A stretch of 64,000 nt of DNA from Thalassospira sp. TSL5-1. GTDB taxonomy: Bacteria > Pseudomonadota > Alphaproteobacteria > Rhodospirillales > Thalassospiraceae. Below are positions 55,380 through 64,000 of this stretch, one piece after another. The position numbers were made by a program, and so were the translations under genes. Below the pieces are notes generated by a model. That model was not told the DNA's origin and made no database searches. It saw only the letters and a program-made list of their open reading frames with translations. The DNA is taken from assembly GCF_001907695.1 (NCBI RefSeq), contig NZ_KV880638.1, positions 1,364,882 to 1,428,881 of the forward strand. Reading direction: 5' to 3'. Positions within the stretch are counted from its first letter, which is position 1, and every line of letters begins with the position of its first letter.

Positions 55380-55910
55380 ATGTCACTTTCCGTTTCCGGG
55401 CACATATCGGCGAATTTGCGGCGCGTTTTTGAAAAGGAACACGATGCCTTGCTGCGTCTGGCCGGGCGCAAGCTGGGCAATAGCGAAGAGGCAAAGGATA
55501 TTGTCCAGGAGGCCTTTGTGCGCGTCGCCACGGTGCGTGACCAGTCGATTGCCGATCCCCCGGCGTTTTTGCGCACGATTGTGATTAATCTGGTACGTGA
55601 TCATCAACGCCGCCGCCGCACAGGCGATGCCGAACTTGACCTTCATGCCGGGCAGGACCCGGTTGAATGGGTGCGCGAGCATAGCCCCTCTGCCGAACAC
55701 GTGATTTATCAGCGCCAACGGTTGCAGGCCTTTGAGCAGGCTGTGAAATCGCTTCCCGCGCGATCGCGAGAGGTCTTTATATTGCGAAAATTGCATGGTA
55801 ACACACATGACCAAATCGCCGCGCGCACCGGCTTGTCCAAGGCGGCAATCGAAAAACACTTATATCGCGCCATGATGGCCTGCCGGGATCTGATGAAAGA
55901 CTATGACTGA
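55380..55910 (+). CDS. ECF RNA polymerase sigma factor (FecI-like)
   Basis: A 176-residue group 4 sigma factor. Region 2 is at about 25-75 (GRKLGNSEEAKDIVQEAFVRVATV, then FLRTIVINLVRDHQRRRR) and region 4 at about 118-170 (SLPARSREVFILRKLHGNTHDQIAARTGL). It is the first gene of a sigma factor/FecR/TonB-receptor/protease set, and it overlaps fecR by 8 nt. It would direct transcription of the receptor genes when the anti-sigma factor is relieved. The ATG at 55380 gives normal FecI length. An upstream start at 55314 is possible. Confidence 0.9.
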   Translation: MSLSVSGHISANLRRVFEKEHDALLRLAGRKLGNSEEAKDIVQEAFVRVATVRDQSIADPPAFLRTIVINLVRDHQRRRRTGDAELDLHAGQDPVEWVREHSPSAEHVIYQRQRLQAFEQAVKSLPARSREVFILRKLHGNTHDQIAARTGLSKAAIEKHLYRAMMACRDLMKDYD

Positions 55911-56976
55911 TACCGGGCGTAACATATCGGACAGCAACAAAGCCCCGGCCTCCGCTGATGAGGCGGATTTTCTGCTGGATCAGGCGATGGCGTGGCTATC
56001 GCGTGAGGGGGTTGATGTGCCCGGTCATCACAATCATGACGCCTTTTGCACCTGGTGCGCGCAAAGCCCGGCGCATGCGCTTGCTGCACAAAAGGTACAA
56101 GCATTTTTGGGCGATGCTGCCTTTAACGATGTTTTGCGAAAACTTGAACATGACTTACCCGAAACGGATGTTGCGCATCCCGACCATAAAGCCCGCCTTG
56201 GCCTGTTTCGCCTGAAGCCGGGTTTGGCGCGTGGCCGCCGTGCGCGGTCATTTGTTGCGCCCCTGATTGGGGCGGGGTTGGCGGCCTGCCTTGCAATGAT
56301 TGCGATTTTTGCGGTTTTGCCGGTGGAACGGGCCGGGGCACCGGTTGAAATTGCTGCCGGGGTGGAAGCGGCCATTACCCGTACCTTACCCGATGGCAGT
56401 GTGGTTTCTTTGTCGCGCGGGGCACGGTTATCCTGGCATTTTTCGGCGGCGGAGCGGGCAATCACCCTGGATGCCGGGGCGGTAATTATTGATGCGGCCC
56501 ACGACGTTGCCCGGCCAATGGTTGTGAGCACGCGGCAAAGCCTTGTTACTGTGGTCGGCACACGGTTTGTGGTGATCCATGACGACGATGCAAGCGAAGT
56601 TGCGGTTGCAGAGGGACTGGTGCGTGTTGCGCAACGCCAGCAAGGCCAGGGGCAGGAAGTGCTGCTTCATCCGGGGGAAGGGGTCAGCATTTCCGATAAT
56701 GGTACCCTGCGCCGTCGCGAGATTGATGGATCAAGCCTTGATCAGGTTTTGCAGGGCTGGCGTGTATTTTCCCCGGCCCGGTTGCGTGATGTGATTACCG
56801 CCGTGGAACGCCAGGCAGGAAGGTCGATTTGGCTGGACCCGCGCATTGCCGATATGGAAATTCGCGGTAGGTTCAATGTTGCCAATGCCGATGCGACCCT
56901 GGCACTGATTGCCAAAACAGCGGGTCTTTCCCTGCTTGATTTACCCTTTGGGCAACTGGTTCTTTATCGTTCCTGA
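55903..56976 (+). CDS. FecR family anti-sigma factor
   Basis: A 357-residue inner-membrane protein. The N-terminal DUF4880 domain (about 20-65, FLLDQAMAWLSREGVDV and FCTWCAQSPAHALA) would bind the sigma factor. A membrane helix lies at about 110-132. The periplasmic FecR domain (about 150-260: LPDGSVVSLSRGARLSWHF, then VVGTRFVV) and a C-terminal STN/secretin-like part (about 285-355) would contact the TonB receptor. It overlaps the sigma factor gene by 8 nt, so the two are translated together. Confidence 0.9.
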   Translation: MTDTGRNISDSNKAPASADEADFLLDQAMAWLSREGVDVPGHHNHDAFCTWCAQSPAHALAAQKVQAFLGDAAFNDVLRKLEHDLPETDVAHPDHKARLGLFRLKPGLARGRRARSFVAPLIGAGLAACLAMIAIFAVLPVERAGAPVEIAAGVEAAITRTLPDGSVVSLSRGARLSWHFSAAERAITLDAGAVIIDAAHDVARPMVVSTRQSLVTVVGTRFVVIHDDDASEVAVAEGLVRVAQRQQGQGQEVLLHPGEGVSISDNGTLRRREIDGSSLDQVLQGWRVFSPARLRDVITAVERQAGRSIWLDPRIADMEIRGRFNVANADATLALIAKTAGLSLLDLPFGQLVLYRS

Positions 56977-57091
56977 TGGCTTAGACGACGGCTGGCCGGG
57001 CTGCCCGGCCGCATTTTGGGGCGAATTTCCCTGGCTTTTATAAAAATGTGAAAAAAATATGTCCGGTTTGATGGCTCTGTTGCGTCCTTAA

Positions 57092-60064
57092 ATGCGAGTG
57101 ATACGCAATAACGTAATTGGGCCGTACAGAATGACTGTTTTTAAATCGCCAAAATCGCTGCGATCGCGGGCAGAGTTGCAAACCCGCGAAAGTGTCCGGG
57201 CTCTGTTATGTCGTGCGGTCGCAACCTCGGCGCTGTTATGTGCCGCTGCGGCCACGGCCCCGGTTGGTGTCGCCTTTGCCCAGAATATGGCGGAAAAACC
57301 GGGCAATAGTGCGCAGGGTTCCTCTGCGTCACAGCCGGTTTATGCGTTTGATATTGCGGCACAGCCCCTGATGCAGGCATTGGAACTGCTGTCACGGCAG
57401 TCCGGCGTGCCCTATTCGGTGCAAAGTGGCACAAACATTGCGGTCAGCGGCAAGGCGGTACGTGGATCATTCACATTATCCGATGCCTTGCGGCAAATGC
57501 TGGCGGGGACGGATGTATCATTTTTACTTTCGGATGATACCGTAATTGTTCTGCCCCAACAACAAAGCAGGGCGGGGCAGGATGGCAGCATTGTTACCAC
57601 GCCGGTAACGGTAACCGCCAATCGTGTGCCCACCATCACATTGGGGGCCGGGGCCGATAGTGGCCTGACGGTGCTGAGTGAAGAGCAAATTCACGCGCGG
57701 GTTCAGGGGGATAATGACCCTGGCAAAATTTTTCGCGCCAATCCGAATGTTCAGTTCCAGGCTGGTTTTGACAACCCGAATTACCAGAACCGCCTGGAAG
57801 AACGCGGGGCAACCGCCGTCGCCGAACAGGATTTGCGCCCCGCCGGGATCAGCATTTCGGGCGGGAAAATTGATCAGAACAACATCATGCTGGATGGGGT
57901 CAGTATCAATACCTATGCCGGGGTGGAAAATCAGGGCAACAATTTAAGCAATATACCCGATGACGATGACAATTTGATCAATCCGGATTCCATTTATGGT
58001 GCCCATCCGCAATCGGTTTATGTCGATGCCAGTATTCTGGAACAGGCGGAAATTACCGACAGTAACGTTTCGGCGAAATATGGCGGGTTTCAGGGCGGCG
58101 TTGTTAATTACAAGGTCAAGAACCCGGGTAAAGAGCCAGCATTTAGTGCCAATATTGCCCGAAGCGGATCAAACTGGACCGATTATCATGTTCGATCCAG
58201 CGATGCGCCCGACGCCGATGCCCGCCCGCCAAAATATGAACGCCTTCGTTATGGCGCGTCGGCCAGCACGCCTTTAAACGAAAATTGGGGCATGCTGGTA
58301 TCGGCTGGTCGGCGCACGGCAGAAACCACCCGGGCCGCCGATGCAGACTATTACCGGATGGACGATGTGACCACCAAAACGGTTGCTGACAATGTGTTGG
58401 GTAAGCTCCGCTATGAAAATGACGCCGGCCTTGGTCTGACTGTGCAAATGGTTTACACGCCCTATGCGCAGGAATGGGAATCCACACGGCGTTATGACAG
58501 TGCGATGGATATTATCGGCAATGGCCTGAATGGCTATGTTGGCCTGGATACGCCGCTGGACTGGGAAGGTTTTGGCTTTTCGCATTTCTCCTTCGAGAGC
58601 AAATTGTCGTTAAACAGCTCCAAGGTCGGGCGGGATGGCGAAACCAATATTGCCCGTCAGGTGCGGTCAAATGCCGGGGGAACCTATAGCGGCATTTGCA
58701 ACAGCACCAACTGCAATATCGGGACGCTGGGCGATCTTTATCAGTCCCAGCAGGAAATTTCCTATCAGGCGGATTTTACCGCCGCACACGGCGAAAATGA
58801 TATCGCCTTTGGGGCTGACATTCGCCGTCTTCATGCCGAGGCCGAGCGCCCGGAAACCGCCTATTATGCCCGCAGCCCATCGGCCAATGCGGCGATTACC
58901 TGCCTGGTTGCCAATGATCCGTTTTGTGAAAATGGGGCGCAGGCAAGCCGTTTCATGACGGAATACGGTGCCTATGACGGCGAAGTCAGTTTTTATACCG
59001 GTGCGCTTTACGGTCAGTACGGCCTGAATTTTAAGGATGTACCGTTTGGCGAGGTCAAGGTTCAGCCCGGCCTGCGGCTGGAGCGTGATACGTTTTTGGG
59101 AAATACCAATCTCGCCCCGCGTTTTAACACCACCTATGAAACCGATTTTGGCATCAATTTTAATGTGGGCTGGAACCGGTATTATGCTTCCAACCTGCTT
59201 GCCTATGCCCTGCGCGATTTGTCGCCCGGTACAGTGAATTATGGCCGTACCATCGCGACCAGCGGCGCATCGGCCTATCAGGTGGGGGCATTTTCCCGGC
59301 GCAGTTCGTCCAGAACCAATTATGGTGGCAGCGATTTAAGAACACCCTTCACCGACGAAAAAACCGCCTCGGTTTCCTTCCCGTTACCGCTATTGGGCGG
59401 TGATACCCGCCTGAAGGTTATTGACCGAAAAGGGCGGGACCAGTTCTCCCGGGTTGCCAGCGAAGGTGGCTCCACCAGCTATACGCTGAGCAATGAAGGC
59501 AGCAGCGCCTACACGTCCTATTCGGTGGAATGGATACGGGACTTTGAAGAACCTGTTTGGGGCGGGCAACATACCTTCAGCATCAATGGTCAATATGGCA
59601 AACGGTCGGTTTCCAACAATTCCTATTTTGGCAGCAACGAGGAAGACGAGGATATTATCTATAATGGCCAGGTTGTTTCGCCAAATGCCCTAAGCCTGAT
59701 CACAGGCAATCTGGATGAACCCTGGCTGGTCAATATCGCCCTTTATTCGCAGTTTTATGATAACCGCCTGCGCACAGGGCTGACCGGACGTTACACCTTC
59801 CCCTATACGATTATTGCCGATAGCGGTTCCAACCGGAATATCGGGGGCACCATCTATGATGTGTATGAAGAACGCCAGGAAAAGGCCCGCTTTGACCTGG
59901 ATCTGACGCTGGATTACGACCTGATCGCAGCAGGTAAAAACGTTCTGACCATGAATGTTTCCATCGACAATGTGCTTAATCGTGCAGGGGCGCACACGCT
60001 GGTGTCCGAGGCCCCATACCGCAAGGGCCGCACCTTTTGGCTGGGCCTGACTTATTCCTACTGA
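57092..60064 (+). CDS. TonB-dependent outer-membrane transducer with STN signalling domain
   Basis: A 990-residue protein with a signal peptide (cleavage about residue 64, VAFA), an STN domain (about 83-157, FDIAAQPLMQALELLSRQSG), a TonB-box region (about 170-180), a plug (about 190-345) and a 22-strand barrel (350-990) ending in an aromatic residue (LGLTYSY). Two Cys pairs (C536/C541 and C604/C612) probably form disulfides in surface loops. STN receptors signal through FecR when substrate binds. Substrate is unknown, and siderophore, sugar and peptide or protein ligands are all possible. An alternative start at 57131 is closer to the signal sequence. It follows fecR by 115 nt and is followed by the protease gene. 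Confidence 0.9.
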   Translation: MRVIRNNVIGPYRMTVFKSPKSLRSRAELQTRESVRALLCRAVATSALLCAAAATAPVGVAFAQNMAEKPGNSAQGSSASQPVYAFDIAAQPLMQALELLSRQSGVPYSVQSGTNIAVSGKAVRGSFTLSDALRQMLAGTDVSFLLSDDTVIVLPQQQSRAGQDGSIVTTPVTVTANRVPTITLGAGADSGLTVLSEEQIHARVQGDNDPGKIFRANPNVQFQAGFDNPNYQNRLEERGATAVAEQDLRPAGISISGGKIDQNNIMLDGVSINTYAGVENQGNNLSNIPDDDDNLINPDSIYGAHPQSVYVDASILEQAEITDSNVSAKYGGFQGGVVNYKVKNPGKEPAFSANIARSGSNWTDYHVRSSDAPDADARPPKYERLRYGASASTPLNENWGMLVSAGRRTAETTRAADADYYRMDDVTTKTVADNVLGKLRYENDAGLGLTVQMVYTPYAQEWESTRRYDSAMDIIGNGLNGYVGLDTPLDWEGFGFSHFSFESKLSLNSSKVGRDGETNIARQVRSNAGGTYSGICNSTNCNIGTLGDLYQSQQEISYQADFTAAHGENDIAFGADIRRLHAEAERPETAYYARSPSANAAITCLVANDPFCENGAQASRFMTEYGAYDGEVSFYTGALYGQYGLNFKDVPFGEVKVQPGLRLERDTFLGNTNLAPRFNTTYETDFGINFNVGWNRYYASNLLAYALRDLSPGTVNYGRTIATSGASAYQVGAFSRRSSSRTNYGGSDLRTPFTDEKTASVSFPLPLLGGDTRLKVIDRKGRDQFSRVASEGGSTSYTLSNEGSSAYTSYSVEWIRDFEEPVWGGQHTFSINGQYGKRSVSNNSYFGSNEEDEDIIYNGQVVSPNALSLITGNLDEPWLVNIALYSQFYDNRLRTGLTGRYTFPYTIIADSGSNRNIGGTIYDVYEERQEKARFDLDLTLDYDLIAAGKNVLTMNVSIDNVLNRAGAHTLVSEAPYRKGRTFWLGLTYSY

Positions 60065-60132
60065 CATTTCCCATCACCGATAACACCAGAATGCGTTGAT
60101 GCGTTCTGGCACCTCCCTATTGAGAGAGCGAT

Positions 60133-61713
60133 ATGATGAAAAAAATGCTTCGCCATTCACTGGTTGCGACCATGCTGGTTTCGACAGCCCTGATCACCCC
60201 GGCCCTGTCCTATGCCGGCAACCCAAAACCGCATACCGAAACCCAAAGCCAAATCACAAGGGATATGGGTGATCAAAGCCTTGCATCGGTTTACCAGCAG
60301 GTGTCGCCAGGTGTTGTGCGGATTAACGTGCTGAAAAAAAGCTATGCCGAGATTGTGGATGAAGAACGCGAGAAAAAGGAAGAAGGCAAAGATTTTTACC
60401 TGCCGCCTGACGAACGCGACGATGATACCCCCGACAAGGATCGCAACCGCGATGACAAGGCCGAAAAAAAGAACGAGGAACCCAAATATGACTGGCAAAA
60501 GCGCAAGCGTAATGGCTCGACAGGTACCGGTTTCTTTATTAGCAGCAACGGCCTGATTGTTACCAACGAGCATGTGGTGCGAGACGGCATTCAGTTCATT
60601 GTTGTTTTGAAAGATGGTCGTCGGATGCGGGCGGAATTGTTGGGCAAGGATTTCCTGACCGATCTGGCCGTTTTGCAGGTGAGCATGCCCGAAGGCATCG
60701 CGCCGCTTTCGTGGGGCAGTTCGGATGCGCTTTTGGTGGGCGATCCGGTTTTTGCCCTGGGCTATCCCTATGGTTTTGATCAAAGCCTGACAACCGGGGT
60801 AATTTCGGGCAAACAGCGCCAATTGTCCAAGGGGGCCTATAATCCCTATCTGCAAACGGATGCAGCAGTGAACAAGGGCAATTCCGGCGGGCCACTGTTG
60901 GCAATGGATGGCCGTGTTGTCGGCGTTAACTCCGCCCTTTATACCCGTTCGGGCGGCAACGAGGGGTTGGCATTTTCCATTCCATCCGAACATGCCCAGG
61001 GCATCGTTGATCTTTTGATCCGTGATGGTGAAATCAAACGTGGCTGGTTTGGTATTGCCTATTCCGAGGTCAAGCCCGGCCTGGGCCATCTGTTGGGAAT
61101 GGAACGGGACGAAGGCATGTTGATCCATCGTGCCCCAAAGGACGAACCGGCCTATCAGGCGGGTATCCGTGCCGGGGATGTGATTGTGGCCGTGAATGGT
61201 GAAACCGTAATATCGCGGTTGCATTTCCGCATGCAGGCAGCCGAGGCAACAGGCAAAACAACCGTAACCGTGTGGCGCGATGGCGGTTACAAAAGTTTCA
61301 GCCTGACACCTGACGATATGGATGAAGCAAAAAGCCGCCGCCGCCAGGCAGAACGCGACCGGATTTTAGGCAAAACCCCCGAGGATGATGGCCGTAAAAA
61401 GGTGATGGGGCTGGAACTTGTCCCTGCCAATGAAAAAGCCTGGGAAAAGCTTGAACTGCCCAAAGGTACACAGGGACTTGTCGTGGACCGGATGGAAAAG
61501 ATGGGACAGGGTGATCAGGCCGGTTTCATGAAGGGGGACTTCATTACCCGCATCAATGAAACCAAAATGGCAACCCCTGATGATTTTGAACGTGTGATGA
61601 AAAAGGCCATTGAGAATGGCGATCCTTATGCACTGGTTTATTACAAACGCGGTGGCGAGGACCGGACAAAAATTGTCGATACATTGGGGATGGTTGATCT
61701 GGCCGATTATTGA
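60133..61713 (+). CDS. HtrA-like periplasmic serine protease, linked to the TonB receptor
   Basis: A 526-residue protein with a signal peptide (residues 1-29, ending LSYAG). The trypsin-like domain has H147 (TNEHVVRD), D177 (TDLAVLQV) and S251 (GNSGGP). Two PDZ-like segments follow (about 300-390 and 420-525). A highly charged, Lys/Asp/Glu-rich insert (about residues 75-125) precedes the catalytic domain. It differs from the degP protein at 34314 in this insert and in shorter PDZ spacing. It lies 68 nt after the TonB receptor, with a hairpin between (60086-60109) but no terminator, so it is probably in the same operon. A role in cleaving an imported or surface-bound substrate is inferred. Confidence 0.88.
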   Translation: MMKKMLRHSLVATMLVSTALITPALSYAGNPKPHTETQSQITRDMGDQSLASVYQQVSPGVVRINVLKKSYAEIVDEEREKKEEGKDFYLPPDERDDDTPDKDRNRDDKAEKKNEEPKYDWQKRKRNGSTGTGFFISSNGLIVTNEHVVRDGIQFIVVLKDGRRMRAELLGKDFLTDLAVLQVSMPEGIAPLSWGSSDALLVGDPVFALGYPYGFDQSLTTGVISGKQRQLSKGAYNPYLQTDAAVNKGNSGGPLLAMDGRVVGVNSALYTRSGGNEGLAFSIPSEHAQGIVDLLIRDGEIKRGWFGIAYSEVKPGLGHLLGMERDEGMLIHRAPKDEPAYQAGIRAGDVIVAVNGETVISRLHFRMQAAEATGKTTVTVWRDGGYKSFSLTPDDMDEAKSRRRQAERDRILGKTPEDDGRKKVMGLELVPANEKAWEKLELPKGTQGLVVDRMEKMGQGDQAGFMKGDFITRINETKMATPDDFERVMKKAIENGDPYALVYYKRGGEDRTKIVDTLGMVDLADY

Positions 61714-61718
61714 TTAAA

Positions 61719-61756
61719 AAAGGGGGCGTCATGTCGATATCATGACGCCCCCCTTT
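61719..61756. terminator. Bidirectional terminator between HtrA-like gene and oppF
   Basis: A stem GGGGGCGTCATG (61722-61733) with CATGACGCCCCC (61741-61752) is flanked by A and T runs on both sides. Confidence 0.88.
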
Positions 61757-61773
61757 ATCATTTTGGTTTGATC

Positions 61774-62766
61774 TTACATTTCCTCGTGAAAATGGCAGGC
61801 CACCTGGTGTTTGGCCCCCAAATTCTGGATTTCGGGAATGTCCTTGGCACATTTTTCCCGGGCAAACGGGCAGCGCGTGCGAAACACGCAGCCCGATGGC
61901 GGGTTGATCGGGCTGGGAAGTTCGCCGGTCAGAACAATGCGTTCCTTTTTGCGTTCCAGCACCGGGTCGGGAATGGGCACAGCCGAAATCAGCGCCTTGG
62001 TATAGGGGTGCTTGGGCGCATTATAGATGGTATCGCGATCCGCAACCTCCATCACATTGCCCAGATACAGCACCAAAATACGGTGGCTGATATGGCGCAC
62101 GACCGACAGGTCATGGCTGATAAACAGCAAGGCCAGTCCAAATTCACGCTGCAATTCCTGCAACAGATTAACGATTTGCGCCTGAATGGACACGTCAAGG
62201 GCGGATACCGCCTCGTCACAGACAATCAGTTTCGGGCGCAAAACCATGGCCCGGGCAATGCCGATACGCTGGCACTGCCCGCCGGAAAATTCATGGGCAT
62301 ACCGGTTGATCATTTCCGGCATCAGGCCAACGCGGGCCATGATCTCGCGCACTTCGTCGCGCACCTGGGCCTTGCTGAGTTCCGGGCGGTGCGTGGTCAA
62401 GGGTTCGGCAATGATCTGGCCGATGGTCATGCGCGGATCAAGGGATGCCAGCGGGTCCTGAAAAATGATTTGCAGGTCAGACCGCAGGGCCTGCATCTGT
62501 TTATGGTTGATCGATGCCAGATCACGGCCCAGCCATACGGCTTCGCCAGCAGTGGGTTCAATCAGGCGCAAAATGGCACGGCCGAGCGTGGATTTGCCAC
62601 AGCCCGATTCCCCCACAACACCCAGCGTTTCGCCAGCCTTGATCTGAAAGCTGACATCATCCACGGCCTTAAGCGGGACTGTCTTTTTGAACAGAAAGCC
62701 ACCCGCAGGCACATCAAAATGCACCTTCAGGTTTTTCACATCCAGAAGAACGGGTTCAACAGTCAT
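61774..62766 (-). CDS. oppF: Oligopeptide/dipeptide ABC transporter ATP-binding protein (OppF/DppF)
   Basis: A 330-residue ATPase of the Opp/Dpp family. Walker A is GESGCGKST (about residue 53-61), the signature is [21 protein letters not shown], and Walker B follows in [14 protein letters not shown]. The C-terminal oligopeptide-transporter domain includes [14 protein letters not shown]. It is the partner of the ATPase next door and overlaps it by 4 nt. Which peptide it carries is unknown. It lies downstream of the HtrA/TonB set but on the opposite strand. Confidence 0.95.
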   Translation of the reverse strand: MTVEPVLLDVKNLKVHFDVPAGGFLFKKTVPLKAVDDVSFQIKAGETLGVVGESGCGKSTLGRAILRLIEPTAGEAVWLGRDLASINHKQMQALRSDLQIIFQDPLASLDPRMTIGQIIAEPLTTHRPELSKAQVRDEVREIMARVGLMPEMINRYAHEFSGGQCQRIGIARAMVLRPKLIVCDEAVSALDVSIQAQIVNLLQELQREFGLALLFISHDLSVVRHISHRILVLYLGNVMEVADRDTIYNAPKHPYTKALISAVPIPDPVLERKKERIVLTGELPSPINPPSGCVFRTRCPFAREKCAKDIPEIQNLGAKHQVACHFHEEM

Positions 62767-63761
62767 GCGGCAAGTCCCTTGTTATCTTCCAAATGGCAGG
62801 CTTTGATATGAAGGTCGCCTGTGCTGCCATCTTCGGTCTGGCGCAAAAGCGGCAGTTCCGCCCGGCAGCGGTCAAAGGCGTGCGGGCAACGCGGGGCAAA
62901 GCTGCACCCGGCAGGCAAACGTTGTAGGTTGGGCGGCTGGCCCGCGATGGTGACAAGTTTTTCATCTGCATTGACGACATCCAGGCGTGGGGAAGATGCC
63001 AGAAGCCCGGCGGTATAGGGATGCTGCGGGTTGCCAAACAGGTCATCGACCGGCGCACTTTCAATAATGCGCCCGGCATACATCACCTGCACATGGTCAC
63101 AAATACCGGCCACCACACCCAGATCATGGGTGATCATGACGATCGCGGTATTCATTTCCCGTTTAAGGTCGCCCAGCAGGTCGAGAATTTGCGCCTGAAC
63201 GGTCACATCAAGGGCGGTGGTCGGTTCATCGGCAATCAGCAGTTCCGGCTCGCACAAAAGCGCCATTGCGATCATCACGCGCTGGCGCATCCCGCCGGAA
63301 AATTCATGTGGATACATATCGAACCGTTTGCGCGCCTCGGGAATGCGCACCAGGTCCAGCATATCAAGGGCCTTGGCGCGGGCTTCCTTTTCGCTCATGT
63401 TCTTGTGCTGTACCAGCACTTCGGAAAGCTGTTTGGAAATGCGCATATAGGGGTTGAGCGATGTCATCGGATCCTGAAAGATCATCGACATTTTCAAACC
63501 GCGCACCTTGTTAAGCTCGCGGGTGGAAAGGCCAATCAGTTCCTGGCCTTTCAGTTTGGCCGACCCGGTGGAATAGCCGTTGGACGCCAGAAGCCCCATA
63601 ATGGCAAGGAAAGTCTGGCTTTTGCCCGACCCGGATTCCCCGACAACCCCAAGGGCTTCGCCCGCCCTGATCGAAAAGCTGAGGTCATTGACGGCTTTGA
63701 CATCGCCATCATGGGTTTTAAAGACCGTGGTCAGGCCCTGGACGTCAAGAATATTGCTCAT
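62763..63761 (-). CDS. oppD: Oligopeptide/dipeptide ABC transporter ATP-binding protein (OppD/DppD)
   Basis: A 332-residue ATPase with Walker A GESGSGKSQT, the signature FSGGMRQRVMIAMALLCEPEL, Walker B LLIADEPTTALDVT, and the C-terminal peptide-transporter extension (RLPAGCSFAPRCPHAFDRC). It works as the pair of OppF. It starts just after the permease gene, 14 nt away, and the stop overlaps oppF by 4 nt. Confidence 0.95.
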   Translation of the reverse strand: MSNILDVQGLTTVFKTHDGDVKAVNDLSFSIRAGEALGVVGESGSGKSQTFLAIMGLLASNGYSTGSAKLKGQELIGLSTRELNKVRGLKMSMIFQDPMTSLNPYMRISKQLSEVLVQHKNMSEKEARAKALDMLDLVRIPEARKRFDMYPHEFSGGMRQRVMIAMALLCEPELLIADEPTTALDVTVQAQILDLLGDLKREMNTAIVMITHDLGVVAGICDHVQVMYAGRIIESAPVDDLFGNPQHPYTAGLLASSPRLDVVNADEKLVTIAGQPPNLQRLPAGCSFAPRCPHAFDRCRAELPLLRQTEDGSTGDLHIKACHLEDNKGLAA

Positions 63762-63775
63762 GGCGTCATGCTCCT

Positions 63776-64000
63776 TTAGCGGTCACGCGGGTCAAGGGCA
63801 TCGCGCAGCCCGTCGCCGATGAAGTTAAAGCAAAACAGAATGGCCGCCAGGATCGTTGCCGGGAACAGCAGCGTCCAGGGCGCACTTTCCATTTGCTGGG
63901 CACCTTCGGAAATCAGCACACCCAGGCTGGTCATCGGTTCCTGAACACCCAGCCCGAGGAAGGACAGGAAACTTTCAATCAGGATCACCTGCGGGATCGT
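63776..64000 (-). CDS. oppC: Oligopeptide/dipeptide ABC transporter permease, C-terminal part (cut by window end)
   Basis: The open frame runs to the window end, so only the last 74 or so residues are seen: TIPQVILIESFLSFLGLGVQ, a loop, then a hydrophobic helix and GLRDALDPRDR. This is the typical end of OppC/DppC-type permeases. It is the first of the three visible genes of the transporter on the minus strand. The rest and any other permease lie outside. Confidence 0.85.
   Translation of the reverse strand, partial: TIPQVILIESFLSFLGLGVQEPMTSLGVLISEGAQQMESAPWTLLFPATILAAILFCFNFIGDGLRDALDPRDR

Overview
The window looks like chromosomal DNA of an alphaproteobacterium, most likely a Rhodospirillales marine genus such as Thalassospira. 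The evidence is moderate GC content, the conserved block murA-hisG-hisD-UPF0262-phosphatase-infA-maf-rng-yacG-tRNA-Phe, a short HisG, a purC-purS-purQ-purL cluster, a DUF1476 (F1-ATPase zeta) gene and hflK-hflC-DUF2065-degP. The genus is inferred from gene content and protein style, not from a search. No insertion sequence, integrase or prophage gene was seen.

Layout. 1-2.0 kb: end of a polysaccharide/LPS glycosyltransferase region and two small membrane proteins. 2.1-9.7 kb: acrylyl-CoA reductase-like oxidoreductase, hybrid histidine kinase convergent with a LuxR-type response regulator, a SprA-like metalloprotease with an altered zinc motif, UDP-glucuronate 4-epimerase and an unknown protein. 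9.9-19.2 kb: two identical tRNA-Thr genes, dcd and the conserved murA-to-tRNA-Phe block. 19.6-27.5 kb: CYTH/CHAD protein, a CRISPR array with no cas genes, photolyase, a MocR regulator divergent from a PNPOx-like protein, psuG and an ASCH protein. 27.5-34.2 kb: ilvB-ilvN-ilvC, miaA, a Phd/PIN toxin-antitoxin pair and serB. 34.3-39.7 kb: hflK-hflC-DUF2065-degP, divergent from mrp. 39.8-50.6 kb: purC-S-Q-L and purB, with an NRDE protein, DUF1476, a second LuxR-type response regulator, a glutamine amidotransferase and an EamA/LysR pair between them. 50.9-55.1 kb: membrane-anchored AraC regulator with a MipA/OmpV-like outer-membrane protein, and a GAF/HD-GYP protein. 55.4-61.7 kb: ECF sigma factor, FecR anti-sigma factor, TonB-dependent transducer and HtrA-like protease, which together look like one surface-signalling and uptake unit. 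61.8-64 kb: oligopeptide ABC transporter genes, cut by the window end.

The items most worth a second look are the following. (i) The array at 21388-21747: six 36-nt repeats of type II-C style, each ending (minus strand) in an extended -10 box, with an intrinsic terminator just downstream and no cas gene nearby. (ii) The sigma/anti-sigma/TonB-receptor/protease unit. (iii) A MocR regulator in which arginine replaces the PLP-binding lysine. (iv) A SprA-family protein whose HExxH reads EExxH. (v) An AraC regulator carrying seven membrane segments.

Many convergent gene pairs are separated by clear hairpins with T-tracts on both strands, which helps define transcription units. Starts were chosen from ribosome-binding sites and family length. 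GTG or TTG starts are proposed for several genes (YkvA-like, phosphatase, maf, ilvN, purS, the second response regulator and the AraC regulator).
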